Shown one piece after another: positions 54,765-64,000 of a DNA stretch of 64,000 bases (position 1 is its first letter; every line of letters begins with the position of its first letter). Location of the stretch: NCBI GenBank assembly GCA_032433765.1, contig JAVIAB010000102.1:15935232-15999231 (forward strand), given 5' to 3'. A program made the translations under genes and the position numbers. The notes below the pieces were generated by a model. That model was not told the DNA's origin. It saw only the letters and a program-made list of their open reading frames with translations, and did not search any database. This DNA is from Megaustenia siamemsis. Taxonomy: Eukaryota; Mollusca; Gastropoda; Stylommatophora; Ariophantidae.

Positions 54765-56025
54765 GTAGAAACTGTCTTGTGACATTTCATTGTAGAAAGT
54801 GTGACATTTCATTAAAGAAGTGCCTTGTGACAATTGATTGTAGAAAGTGTCGTGTGACATTTGGTTGTAGAAAGTATCATGTGACATTTCATTACAGAAA
54901 GTGTCTTGTGACAATTGATTGTAGAAAGTGTCTTGTGACATTTGATTGTTGACAAGTATCATGTGACATTTCATTACAGAAACTGCCTTGTGACAATTGA
55001 TTGTAGAAACTGTCTTGTGACATTTGATTGTAGAAAGTATAATGTGACATTTCATTACAGAAAGTGCCTTGTGACAATTGGTTGTAGAAAATATCACGTG
55101 ACATTTCATTACAGAAAGTGCATTGTGACAATTGATTGTAGAAAGTATCTTGTGACATTTGATTGTAGAAAGTATAATGTCACATTTCATTACAGAAAGT
55201 GCATTGTGACAATTGGTTGTAGAAAATATCATGTGACATTTCATTACAGAAAGTGCATTGTGACAATTGATTGTAGAAAGTGTCTTGTGACATTTGATTG
55301 CAGAAAGTATTATGTGACATTTCATTACAGAAGGGGCCTTGTTACAAAATTGATTGTAGAAAGTGTCTTGTGACATTTTACTGCAGAAAGTGTTATATGA
55401 CTTCTTATTGCAGAAAGTGTCACTGACATTTGATGGTAGAGTTACATGATATTTGATTGTAGAAAGTGGCATGTGACATTTGATTGTAGCAGGTGCCATG
55501 CGACATTTGATTGTAGGAAGTATAATGTGACATTTGATTGCAGAAAGTGTCATGTGACATTTGATTGTAGAAAGTGTCTTGTGACATTTGATTGTAGAAA
55601 ATGGCACGAGACATTTGATTGTAGAAAGTGTCATGTGACATTTGATTTTAGAACGTGTCTTGTGCCATTTCATTGTAGAAAATATATTTTGACAGTTGAT
55701 TGCAGAAAGTGTCATATGACATTTGATTGTAGAAAGTGTCTTGTGACATTTGATTGTAGAAAGTGCCTTGTGACATTTGATTGTGGAAAATGTCTTGTGA
55801 CATTTGGTTATGGAAAGCGTCTTGCGACATTTGATTGCAGAAAGTGTCTTGTGACATTCTATTGTAGAAAGTGTCATGTGATATTTGATTGTAGAAAGTC
55901 TCTTGTGACATCTAATTGTAGAAAGTGTCATGTGACATTTTATTATAGAAAGTTTCATGTGATATTTGATTGTAGAAAGTGTCTTGTGACATTTGATTGC
56001 AGCAAGTGTCATGTGAGGTGACATT
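54765..56025. repeat. 27-bp minisatellite, about 47 copies
   Basis: Unit TTGATTGTAGAAAGTGTCTT followed by GTGACAT. 27 is divisible by three, so a 474-codon minus-strand frame (54687-56111; KCHKTLSTI repeats) stays open. I do not call it a gene, since its ends are ordinary DNA with no domain. 56026-56371 is unassigned. Confidence 0.97.
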
Positions 56026-56371
56026 TTAGCACAGTGCATGAAATCCGTAACCCTGTCGATGATCGTCTGTTCATATTTAAGAAAGTTGTTTGAAGTGGTA
56101 AAGGAAGTCACATCGACAGGGAGTGAAGTAGTAATCTACCGGATCTGGGCAAAGGATACACCACAGCTGTTTGTCACTGAAACTTTAGTTGATTTGCTGT
56201 TTGTGCCTTTCCAGAAAAATAAAATACAATATCATTTTCCTGTATACACTCACTGTGATTAGACGAAATTGTATCTTATAAATGTACAAACGTTTGAGGT
56301 TAACATTTTATTATCATGCCACAGCATCTCTCAAATTTGCCATTTTGTGATTGTTTGTGGCAATAATTATT

Positions 56372-56805
56372 GTTTATGGTTAGTCGAAGGACCCGGTATC
56401 ACTGCACACGAATTATAATCCATAATTGCTCAACCGCCCGTGCCAGTGGAGTCATTCGAATTAACATCTCATTAAAGGATCCAAACAAAAGAAAGGCAGT
56501 TGCAGCCCCCATCAAAGCAGCTACAGCACACGCCAAAAGACATAAGGCCAAGCGGCATCGAAAGTGAACGCAGCTGTTTTGTCCGTCTTCATACGATATC
56601 ATCATTCATCGTAAGCAATCGGAATATCGAAACATGATCCAGACGAAACACACAACTCAAGGTGTGCACAGAGCACTAAACTCAGTAGCGCTAGCAGCAA
56701 GCCGGACTTGGAATATGAGGAAACTGCAAAAAGGAACACTTTCCAGACTATGCCTCAATGATCCTTGCCGCCTATCCGCCATATTGACCAGTACCCCAAT
56801 GATGA
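56372..56805 (-). repeat. Rep-R copy 3
   Basis: Full-length inverted copy: GCCATATTGACC at the right edge, AATCCATAATTGCTCAACCG on the left side. Confidence 0.82.
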
Positions 56806-56814
56806 CGTATATTG

Positions 56815-57345
56815 CCATCATCATCATCATTGAGTGCCGTCTCCGCAACGAAGGTTGGCTACCATGGAGCGCCATTTTGCTCTATCTCTTGCTTTGATGG
56901 TGCAGGTTGTCATCGGTTGATTTGTCCATCTTTTGATGTTACTCGTCCATGTTAATCTTGGTATGCCTCTGCCTCTTTTACCTTGTATTTTCCCCTCCAG
57001 GATCACTTTCAGTAGGCTGTTGTGTCTTTTAACATGGCCTAAGAATCGCATTTGTCTTGTTCTAATTGTGTTCAGAAGTTCTCTTTTCATTTTTAGTTGT
57101 TTTAAGACTTCGTCGTTTGTTTTCTTTTCCTTCCATCCAATTCTACCTATTCTTCTATATATCCACATTTCAAAGTCTTCAATTCTCTGTTCTGTTTTCT
57201 TGTCTAATGTCCATGTTTCAGCACCATATAGGAATATTGAGAAGATGTAACATTTTGCTAATCTTAGTTTTAGCTCTGGTGTTATTTGTTTTGATGTTAG
57301 TATGTCCTTCATGACATTAAAATTACGTTTTGCCATTCCTATTCT
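56815..57345 (-). mobile_element. LINE-D C-terminal fragment, intact frame
   Basis: 5' truncated near 57345; the (GAT)n tail is read on plus as ATCATCATCATCATTG at 56817. It lies immediately beside Rep-R. Confidence 0.92.
56827..57336 (-). CDS. LINE-D C-terminal domain, partial (169 codons)
   Basis: The best-preserved LINE-D C-terminus. Order: MAKRNFNVMKDILTSKQI, LRLAKCYIFSIFLYGAETWT, FEMWIYRRIGRIGWKEKK, TRQMRFLGHVKRHNSLLKV, GKIQGKRGRGIPRLTW, KWRSMVANLRCGDGT. It lies downstream of the RT palm in the full element and is rich in Arg/Lys, consistent with RNA binding. The first Met is internal to the ancestral polyprotein. No stop or frameshift for 169 codons suggests a fairly young insertion. 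Confidence 0.9.
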   Translation of the reverse strand: MAKRNFNVMKDILTSKQITPELKLRLAKCYIFSIFLYGAETWTLDKKTEQRIEDFEMWIYRRIGRIGWKEKKTNDEVLKQLKMKRELLNTIRTRQMRFLGHVKRHNSLLKVILEGKIQGKRGRGIPRLTWTSNIKRWTNQPMTTCTIKARDRAKWRSMVANLRCGDGTQ

Positions 57346-57840
57346 TTTGCCTCAACACAGAACACACTATTGCGCACACTGTAGAGGATTTCAGATCACA
57401 TGCACGTACACCGCTACACCGGTGAAGATCCCAACAGTGGAACTTCCTGTCTATACACCTATCTGCAAATGAAAGATGTAGAATTAACCTTCTTTCGGCA
57501 CAAAAACGTAACAGGGAACTTTGATGCAAACATGACCGCGCCATCTTGAAACCGGAAGTTGAACGGTCATTAACTACAAATAAATCGTTGATACCGAAAG
57601 ATTGAGATCAGCCGGAACGTTTTATCTCTTGTCTGGTGTCACAACTGAAACCACTTCCACCAAAGCTCAGCTTTCAGGATGTGTAGAATGTACTAGGCTT
57701 AAGACGTCACCATCCATAAATGCTGAAAATCGTCAAGATTAGAACTAAAATGGCACTTTGAGATGAGAACAAACAACCGTGACAGATGTCGCATGAAGCA
57801 GACTATTCTACGTTTACTTAAAGCGAAGACGGACGAAAGG
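57346..57840. other. Unassigned
   Basis: No repeat recognised. Has GCGCCATCTTGAAACCGGAA at 57538-57557, an ETS/YY1-like combination similar to the start of Rep-R but in a different setting. Confidence 0.3.
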
Positions 57841-58125
57841 TGAAAAAGTGTAAATAAAGAAAAAAGAAAAAAAAGAAAGACAAAGAAAGACAAAGAAAAA
57901 AACAAAGAAAGAAAGACAAAGAAAGAAAGAAAGAAAGAAAAAAAGAGAGAGAAAGAAAGATAGAAGAAAAGAAAGAAAGAAAGAAAGAAAGAGAAAAAGA
58001 AAGATAGATAGAAAGACAGAAATAGAGAAAGAAAGATAGAAAGAAAGAAAGAGAAAGAGAGAGAGAAAGAAGGAAAGAAAGAAAAAAGAAGGAAAGAAAA
58101 ATATAAAGAAACAAAGAAGAAAGAA

Positions 58126-58161
<36 letters not shown>

Positions 58162-58192
58162 AAAAAGAGGAAAGAAAAAAGAAAGATACAAA

Positions 58193-58241
<49 letters not shown>

Positions 58242-58264
58242 AAAGAAAGAAAGAAAGAAAGAAC
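57840..58264. repeat. GAAA microsatellite
   Basis: Long interrupted (GAAA)n; the minus-strand Phe/Leu/Ser frames are repeat products. Confidence 0.97.
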
Positions 58265-58304
58265 GGTATCCTCAATGTCACTGTATAGATTTCCAGTAGG
58301 GGGC

Positions 58305-59320
58305 AGCCTTGTCTGTGTTCATGACCTTCCTTCGTCATGTGATTAAAACTAACGGGCCACCAGAACCATTTATCTTGTTCATGACCTTCCTTCGTCACGT
58401 GATTAAAGTAACGGGCCACCAGAACCATTTGTCTGTGTTCATGACCTTCCTTCGTCATGTGATTAAACTAACGGGCCACCAGAACCATTTATCTCTGTTC
58501 ATGACCTTCCTTCGTCACGTGATTAAAGTAACGGGCCACCAGAACCATTTGTCTGTGTTCATGACCTTCCTTCGTCATGTGATTAAAACTAACGGGCCAC
58601 CAGAACCATTTGTCTGTGTCATGACCTTCCTTCGTCATGTGATTAAAACTAACGGGCCACCAGAACCATTTGTCTGTGTTCATGACCTTCCTTCGTCATG
58701 TGATTAAAACTAACGGGCCACCAGAACCATTTGTCTGTGTTCATGACCTTCCTTCGTCATGTGATTAAAACTAACGGGCCACCAGAACCATTTGTCTGTG
58801 TTCATGACCTTCCTTCGTCATGTGATTAAAAATAACGGGCCACCAGAACCATTGTCTGTGTTCATGACCTTCCTTCGTCATGTGATTAAAGTGACGGGCC
58901 ACCAGAACCATTTGTCTGTGTTCATGACCTTCCTTCGTCATGTGATTAAAGTGACGGGCCACCAGAACCATTTGTCTGTGTTCATGACCTTTCTTCGTCA
59001 TGTGATTAAAGTGACGGGCCACCAGAACCATTTGTCTGTGTTCATGACCTTCCTTCGTCATGTGATTAAAGTGACGGGCCACCAGAACCATTTGTCTGAG
59101 TTCATGACCTTCCTTCGTCATGTGATTAAAACTAACGGGCCACCAGAACCATTTGTCTGGTTCATGACTTCCTTCGTCATGTGATTAAAGTGACGGGCCA
59201 CCAGAACCATTTGTCTGAGTTCATGACCTTCCTTCGTCATGTGATTAAAGTGACGGGCCACCAGAACCATTTGTCTGTGTTCATGACCTTCCTTCGTCAT
59301 GTGCTTATAGTGACGGGGCA
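58305..59320. repeat. 60-bp minisatellite, about 17 copies
   Basis: The unit starts GTTCATGACCTTCCTTCGTC and continues ATGTGATTAAAGTGACGGGC, CACCAGAACCATTTGTCTGT. Divisible by three, so frames remain open on both strands. Confidence 0.97.
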
Positions 59321-59700
59321 CCTATGCACTTCCCCTGAGTGCTATGATGTCGGTTCGAGCAACTTTAAACACTTTTAAGCACACTATATATAAGAGACAG
59401 GAAGCTATAAATACACAGTGCTTTGCAGCAGAAAACCAATCTGACCATCAGCGGTTGACTCTGACGAGAACGTGTTTCGATCCTTTAAGAGTCCGAAACA
59501 TACATGTTAACTCTAACAAGTAGAAGCAATAACTGTATATATAAATATAATGACCTGTCAAAAGACCAGTCGTTAATTTAACATCCATAGCACAGAGTGA
59601 GACGTTTTCGGGGTTATAACACACGGTACAACATTCTTAGGGGCCCAGTTTCATAAACTTAAGTAGCAATAAAGAAGAATAACGGGTTATAGGACGAAGG
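59321..59700. other. Unassigned, promoter-like stretch
   Basis: ACTATATATAAGAGACAGG at 59383 and GCTATAAATACACAGTGC at 59403 look like TATA elements. GACTCTGACGAG and AGAGTCCGAAAC at 59457-59501 form short complementary pairs. Possibly the end of a mobile element. Nothing confirms this. Confidence 0.3.
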
Positions 59701-59709
59701 AAAACTATC

Positions 59710-59745
59710 CGACTGAATACCGACGTTCGGACAACCCGTGTTCAA
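59710..59745 (+). mobile_element. SINE-2 head scrap
   Basis: ACCGACGTTCGGACAACCCG is identical to the SINE-2 head region in 6905-6945 (inverted). Confidence 0.55.
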
Positions 59746-59759
59746 CATATCTATATTCA

Positions 59760-60100
59760 TAACTTATCTTAACTTCATCCCAAAGTTGTGATACCAATGC
59801 CAGACCTGTACCCTAGATGCAAGAACAATAAGGAATATAACGACTAACGAGGTGAAATGTGTTAGACAAATTACAGGAAATACCCTGAGAGATAAGATCA
59901 GAAATGAAGAAACTGAGCAAAAAGCTAGGAATAATCCTCCATAGAGTACATAAAAAAAATCAACAGATAAAATGGTTTAGCCATGTGTTAAGGCAGAGAG
60001 ATCAAAACACTACACAATGAGACTTCAATAAATGTTGAGAGAACACCAGACCCAATGACCAACCATGAAAAAGATGGATTGATGGACTATTAGAAACATA
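59760..60100 (+). pseudogene. LINE-A fragment
   Basis: Colinear with 2795-3115: CYQCQTCTLDARTIRN-like start, TLRDKIRNEE, IKWFSHVLRQRDQ region, PDPMTNHEKDG. Several stops. Ends before the usual tail. 60101-60711 is unassigned. Confidence 0.8.
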
Positions 60101-60711
60101 CTTCCGTTTCCAATATGGTGGAATTTGTTCACGTTCTCTTGATCGCTGTAGAAGTTGCATTTGGGGTCTGATTAATTTCGGCTCTCCATTGCAATTTTCT
60201 GCGTTAAAGTTAAAATAATGTTCTACTTAACACATCTGCGCCGATGAAGCGGAGTAGTACGCATGGCAATATTCCTTTTGACAAATCAAGTGTTGTGAAT
60301 GCGACCTTCCATTGTCTAGACTCGATCTGCGGTTTACGACACATTGAGTGCTGTTCAATGACCGTCGTTGGAATTGTTTGACGCAAGTCGTTTACATGTT
60401 ACAACTCATTAATGTGGATTGCTCCGTCAAGTCAGCCGAAGTTTTATCACTTTAGTGAGTTTGCACAGTGTTTCGTTCGTTGTAGGCTGCATTCACTAGA
60501 GTAATCAGGAATCTATAGGCGCAAAAATTGTTGTGTGTGCTACGTCATCATAATGGCTCATCGTATATCCCTAGACCGCCGTACGCTAATCTTACGGTCT
60601 GTTGTTTGATGTGCGATATATTTATATATTCGGAATTGGAGTCAAAAACCATGTCCTAACATCACCAAGCGCTATACATTTAAAAAAAATATGAATATCA
60701 TCATTTCAGGA

Positions 60712-61135
60712 GGATGTGAACTTCCGGTCAATATGGTGGATAGGCGGTAGGAACGATTGAAGCCTATGTATGAAAGTGTTCCTTGATGCAGTTTCCTCAT
60801 ATTCCAAGTCCGACTTGTTGCAGGAGCTACTGAGTTCGGTGCTCTGTGCACACCGTGAGCTGTGTGTCTCATCCGTTTTGATCATGTTTCGATATTCCAA
60901 TTGTTTACGGTGAATGATGATATCGTATGACAGGGAACAGTTGGCTGTGTTCACTTTCTGTGCGGTTTCGCCTTATGTCTTTCGGCGTGTGCTGAGACTG
61001 CTATGATGGGGACTACAGCAACCTTACTTTGTTTGGGAGATGAGTTAGTAATTCGTATGATTCCACTGGCACGGGCGGTTGAGCAATTATGGATTTTAAT
61101 TCGTTTGCGGTGATGCTGGGGCCTTCCATAACCAA
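60712..61135 (+). repeat. Rep-R copy 4
   Basis: Starts AACTTCCGGTCAATATGG and ends beyond GGTTGAGCAATTATGGATTT; about 420 bp colinear with copy 1. Confidence 0.83.
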
Positions 61136-61210
61136 ATAATCAAAGGACGCAGTACATACCTTGTCTCGGACGCTGACAACTCACATACTTAGCTTGCCTC
61201 GAACGCTGGA

Positions 61211-61490
61211 AACTACTCACTTACAACAACCCGTGTTCGATTCTGGCTGGAAGGAGTGTAATACCCCCGCGGTCGACCCAGCCGCTGGAAGAAATGGGTA
61301 CCAGGGTAGTACTTTATGAATGTGAGAAATGTCGCCTCGCATTTTGAGTCTGCATGCTTGAAGCGACACTATCCAGAAGTCTCCGAACACTTTTGGATAG
61401 GTGGTCGAGCACATATGGGTGAAAACTCGCGTGCTAAGACGCCGATTCAAGTCTCGTACTTGACCTTTACCAATCCTGATCGCCTCAAAT
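61211..61490 (+). mobile_element. SINE-2 copy 3
   Basis: Starts within the tRNA-like head at the B box (CCGTGTTCGATTCTGGC), then CGGTCGACCCAGCCG, AATGTCGCCTCGCATTTTGA, and ends CAAGTCTCGTACTTGACC. 61136-61210 and 61491-61724 are unassigned. Confidence 0.87.
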
Positions 61491-61724
61491 TATATTGCTT
61501 TAGTATAAGTCTAGCGCAGACATCAAGCATTTGACGGAAGTTGGTAGTACGGGGTCGAGGTCAGTGACCCCTGCCTTGGTTACAGCATCCCCACGTAGCA
61601 GAGCAAAGTCGCTAACTTAAGCTTGACAATGCCGGAACAATTCTTGGTGACACAAAATGCACAGACAGGAAATGTCAACACGCAGCATTAAACCAAACAT
61701 GGAAGCTCGTGTTTATCTTGGCTT

Positions 61725-61880
61725 TTTCAACTGTAATTATATACTGTTAAACGTGGTATTTTAACTGTAATTATATGCTGTTAAACGTGGTATTTAACTG
61801 TAATTATATGCTGTTAAACGTGGTATTTAACTGTAATTATATGCTGTTAACGTGGTATTTTTAACTGTAATTATATGCTT
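61725..61880. repeat. 34-bp tandem repeat, about 4.5 copies
   Basis: Unit AACTGTAATTATATGCTGTT followed by AAACGTGGTATTTT. It directly abuts the 5' edge of LINE-D copy 2. Confidence 0.93.
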
Positions 61881-64000
61881 ACAGAACATCAAAGGGGGGT
61901 AGGAATACTGATAAAAAGAGAGCTACAAAAATTATAAGTACCCACTGGACATACAGTGATAGGATTATACTACTCAAGTTGAAAGCAAAACCATTCGACA
62001 TAGCGATAATACAGACATATGCACCTACTCAAGACTAAACAGATGAACAAATAGAGGCATACTATGAAGACCTAAATAAAGTTATGAAGCAAGTGAAATC
62101 TTCAGACATCTTGATTGTATGGGTGACATGAACGCTAAAGTAGGAAAAGGTAGATATAGACAATTATAGGAAATCATGTTTAGGAAAAAGAAATGACAGA
62201 GGAGAAAGATAATACAATTGTGAAGGAAAAAACAGGCTGATAATAGTAATCACCTACTTTGAGCAGAGAAAAGGAAACTATACACATGGAAAAGCCCTGA
62301 GATAGGAAGAGGAATCAAATAGATTACATAATGATAAAGAAAGGTTCCGTAACAGCTAAAGAAGCCAAAACCTTACCCAGGAGCAGATATTAATTCTGAT
62401 ACATCCTGTAATGATTAAAATGAAATCAACTATAAAGAGAACAAGCAAAAATCTGATCATCAACAAACCCACTCGACATAACAGCTTTAAATCAAAAGAT
62501 ATATATTAAAGACCTATACAATACAAGTAAAGAACACAACCAGAAGGCTAGAGAAGGAATTTGAACATACAGAAGAGAAAATCCGAATGAAAGTAACAAC
62601 CAAATGGCAATGCATTAAGAAAAGCATACAAAAGCCTGCGACACCTTACCAAAAGAGAAAAGAACAAAAAACAAAAATGGATAACTAACACCATCTTAGA
62701 AAAATGAAGAAAGGAGACAAGCGAAGAACACTGCCCAATACAATAAAATAGATAATGAGATACGCAAAATGTGCAAAAAGGCAAAAGAAGACTGGCTCAG
62801 CCAAAAAATGTATAGAATAGAAACTAGGAAAGCAAACAAGACCTAAGAGGAATGCACACAGAAATAAAGAGAATGAATAATAAAAATAAAAAGCCACAGA
62901 AGGTGGATGCATTGCAGACAAAAAAGGAAAAATGCTAACAGACAATAAGGATATCATAGATAGATGGCAGGAATATATAACAGAACTATTCATGATCAAA
63001 GGGACAAGAAACCAGTTATAAAATGTACATCAGGCTATAAAATCTTAAATCTGAGGTGGAAAAAGCTATAAAAACAATGAAAGGGGAAAAGCAGCAGGAC
63101 CTGAAAGCATACAGATAGAGATGATAAGGCACTGAAGATTTTGGCATTGAAGTGATTACAGACATTGCAACGACATATACACACAGGATACATACAAATG
63201 AACTAAAAACATCAACTTTCATTGCATTGCTCTAAAAAGAATGGTGCAGTTGAATGCAGTGACTTTAGAACAATAAGCCTAATGAGCCATGTTAAAATCT
63301 TGCTAAAAGTATACAAGGAAGGATTCAGAATAAAATCAATACTGAATTAGATGAGCAGCAATTTGGATTTAGGAAAATAGCGGGACAAAAGAAGCAATAT
63401 TCTGCATGAGAACATTAATCGAAAAATACACGAAGTAAACAAAACCAATTATGCCTGCTCATAGACTACACCAAAGCTTTTGATAGAGTACACCACAAAC
63501 AACTTATAGAATGCCTAAAAGAGATACATCTAGATGACATGGATATACGACTAATATGCAATCTATACTGGGAGCAAACAGCAATAATAAAATATAACAA
63601 AGAGTTCTCTACACCATGATATAAAAAGAGGAGTAAGACAAGGATGCATCCTATCACCAAGCTTGTTCAATCTATACACTGAGCAAATCTTTAAAAATCA
63701 TAGAGATGCCAGGCCTACAATTAATGGAAAGTTAATCAATAAACTAGATTGCTGACGATACTGTACTACTAGCAGAAAATCCTAAAGGACTACAACAATT
63801 ACTAATGTAATAAACACGACAAGCAAAAAATATGGACTAGATATGAATATCAAAAAGACTAAAACTATGATCATAAACAAAGAAATACTCAAAACCCACA
63901 AATGGATATCAAAATTGATGGAATAGACTGGAGACAGTTCAGAACTACAACTACCTTGGACATACTATAACCAATGATGGAAAATGTACAACTGAAATAA
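61881..64000 (+). pseudogene. LINE-D copy 2: endonuclease and RT, runs off window
   Basis: Carries more of the endonuclease than copy 1: RGVGILIKRELQKL, IIQTYAPTQD, EQIEAYYEDLNKVMKQVKSS, ILIVWVT (GDMN box region), GKRNDRGE and EQRKGNYTHGKAL. Then linker, pre-RT, RVRQGCILSPSLFNLYTEQI-like region at 63625 and AD(D)TVLLAENPKGL near 63755, where the YADD box is frameshifted (TTGCTGACGATACTG follows a deletion). It continues to the YLGHTITNDGKCTTEI region at the window edge. Many single-base deletions. No SINE or LINE insert at 63900, where copy 1 has one. Confidence 0.92.

Noticed and set aside
56051..56122. 11-bp inverted repeat CCCTGTCGATG as ends of a small transposon
   Set aside because: Arms only 50 bp apart with no target duplication; probably chance.
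58305..59320. A repeat protein (VIKVTGHQNHLSVFMTFLRH units)
   Set aside because: The 60-bp unit is divisible by three and frames are open on both strands; there is no non-repeat domain or plausible gene structure.

Overview
This window looks like repeat-rich, AT-rich intergenic DNA from an animal genome. It is not bacterial or viral: there are no compact operons, and most of it consists of 5'-truncated non-LTR retrotransposons (LINEs), tRNA-headed SINEs, small inverted-repeat elements and long tandem arrays. The mix of LINE families resembles what is seen in lophotrochozoans such as gastropod molluscs, but that is only an impression and the sequence does not settle the species. I found no host gene I would defend. 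The open frames are pieces of retrotransposon proteins or by-products of tandem repeats whose unit length is a multiple of three.

Local family labels used below are mine. LINE-A has an FADD reverse transcriptase (RT) and a GAA-rich tail. LINE-B, -C and -D are related endonuclease/RT elements with (GAT)n 3' tails. LINE-E has RT, RNase H and a Cys-containing C-terminus, with a tail of an ATTGAGTT-type octamer (plus-strand reading). LINE-F is another RNase H LINE. LINE-G and LINE-H are seen only as C-terminal regions. SINE-1, -2 and -3 are tRNA-headed. Rep-M, Rep-R and Rep-W are unclassified dispersed repeats.

Layout. 0-7 kb: Rep-M, a GAAA microsatellite, LINE-D, SINE-1, LINE-A, a 34-bp array, LINE-B and SINE-2. 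8-17 kb: SINE-3 copies, LINE-A, an inverted Rep-M pair, Rep-R and two LINE-E copies, each broken by a younger insertion with target-site duplications (TSDs). 17-21.8 kb: LINE-C, LINE-G and ATT microsatellites. 21.8-24.1 kb: a 37-bp array inside LINE-C. 24.3-24.8 kb: LINE-F. 25.2-30.1 kb: LINE-G running into a 61-bp satellite of about 77 copies. 31-35 kb: a minisatellite locus containing the most complete LINE-D copy. 36.3-38.6 kb: the best LINE-E copy. 38.7-39.7 kb: a three-level nest (LINE-C, a TTAA-flanked inverted-repeat element, LINE-C). 40.1-42.4 kb: a 36-bp array. 44-45.5 kb: LINE-H split by a 40-bp array. 45.9-47.4 kb: two nested LINE insertions with clear TSDs. 48.5-49 kb: the only GC-rich, non-repetitive patch. 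49-51.6 kb: two arrays, then an 84-bp inverted repeat fused to a SINE-1 copy. 52-61 kb: LINE scraps, four arrays, Rep-R and SINE-2. 61.9 kb to the end: LINE-D with part of its endonuclease, running off the window.

The main theme is that at least three long tandem arrays appear to have been born inside LINE protein-coding sequence: the 37-bp array in the LINE-C RT, the 61-bp array at the LINE-G C-terminus and the 40-bp array in LINE-H. The second theme is a clear record of stacked retrotransposition, with readable TSDs and one SINE insertion that carries an inverted copy of its own flank.
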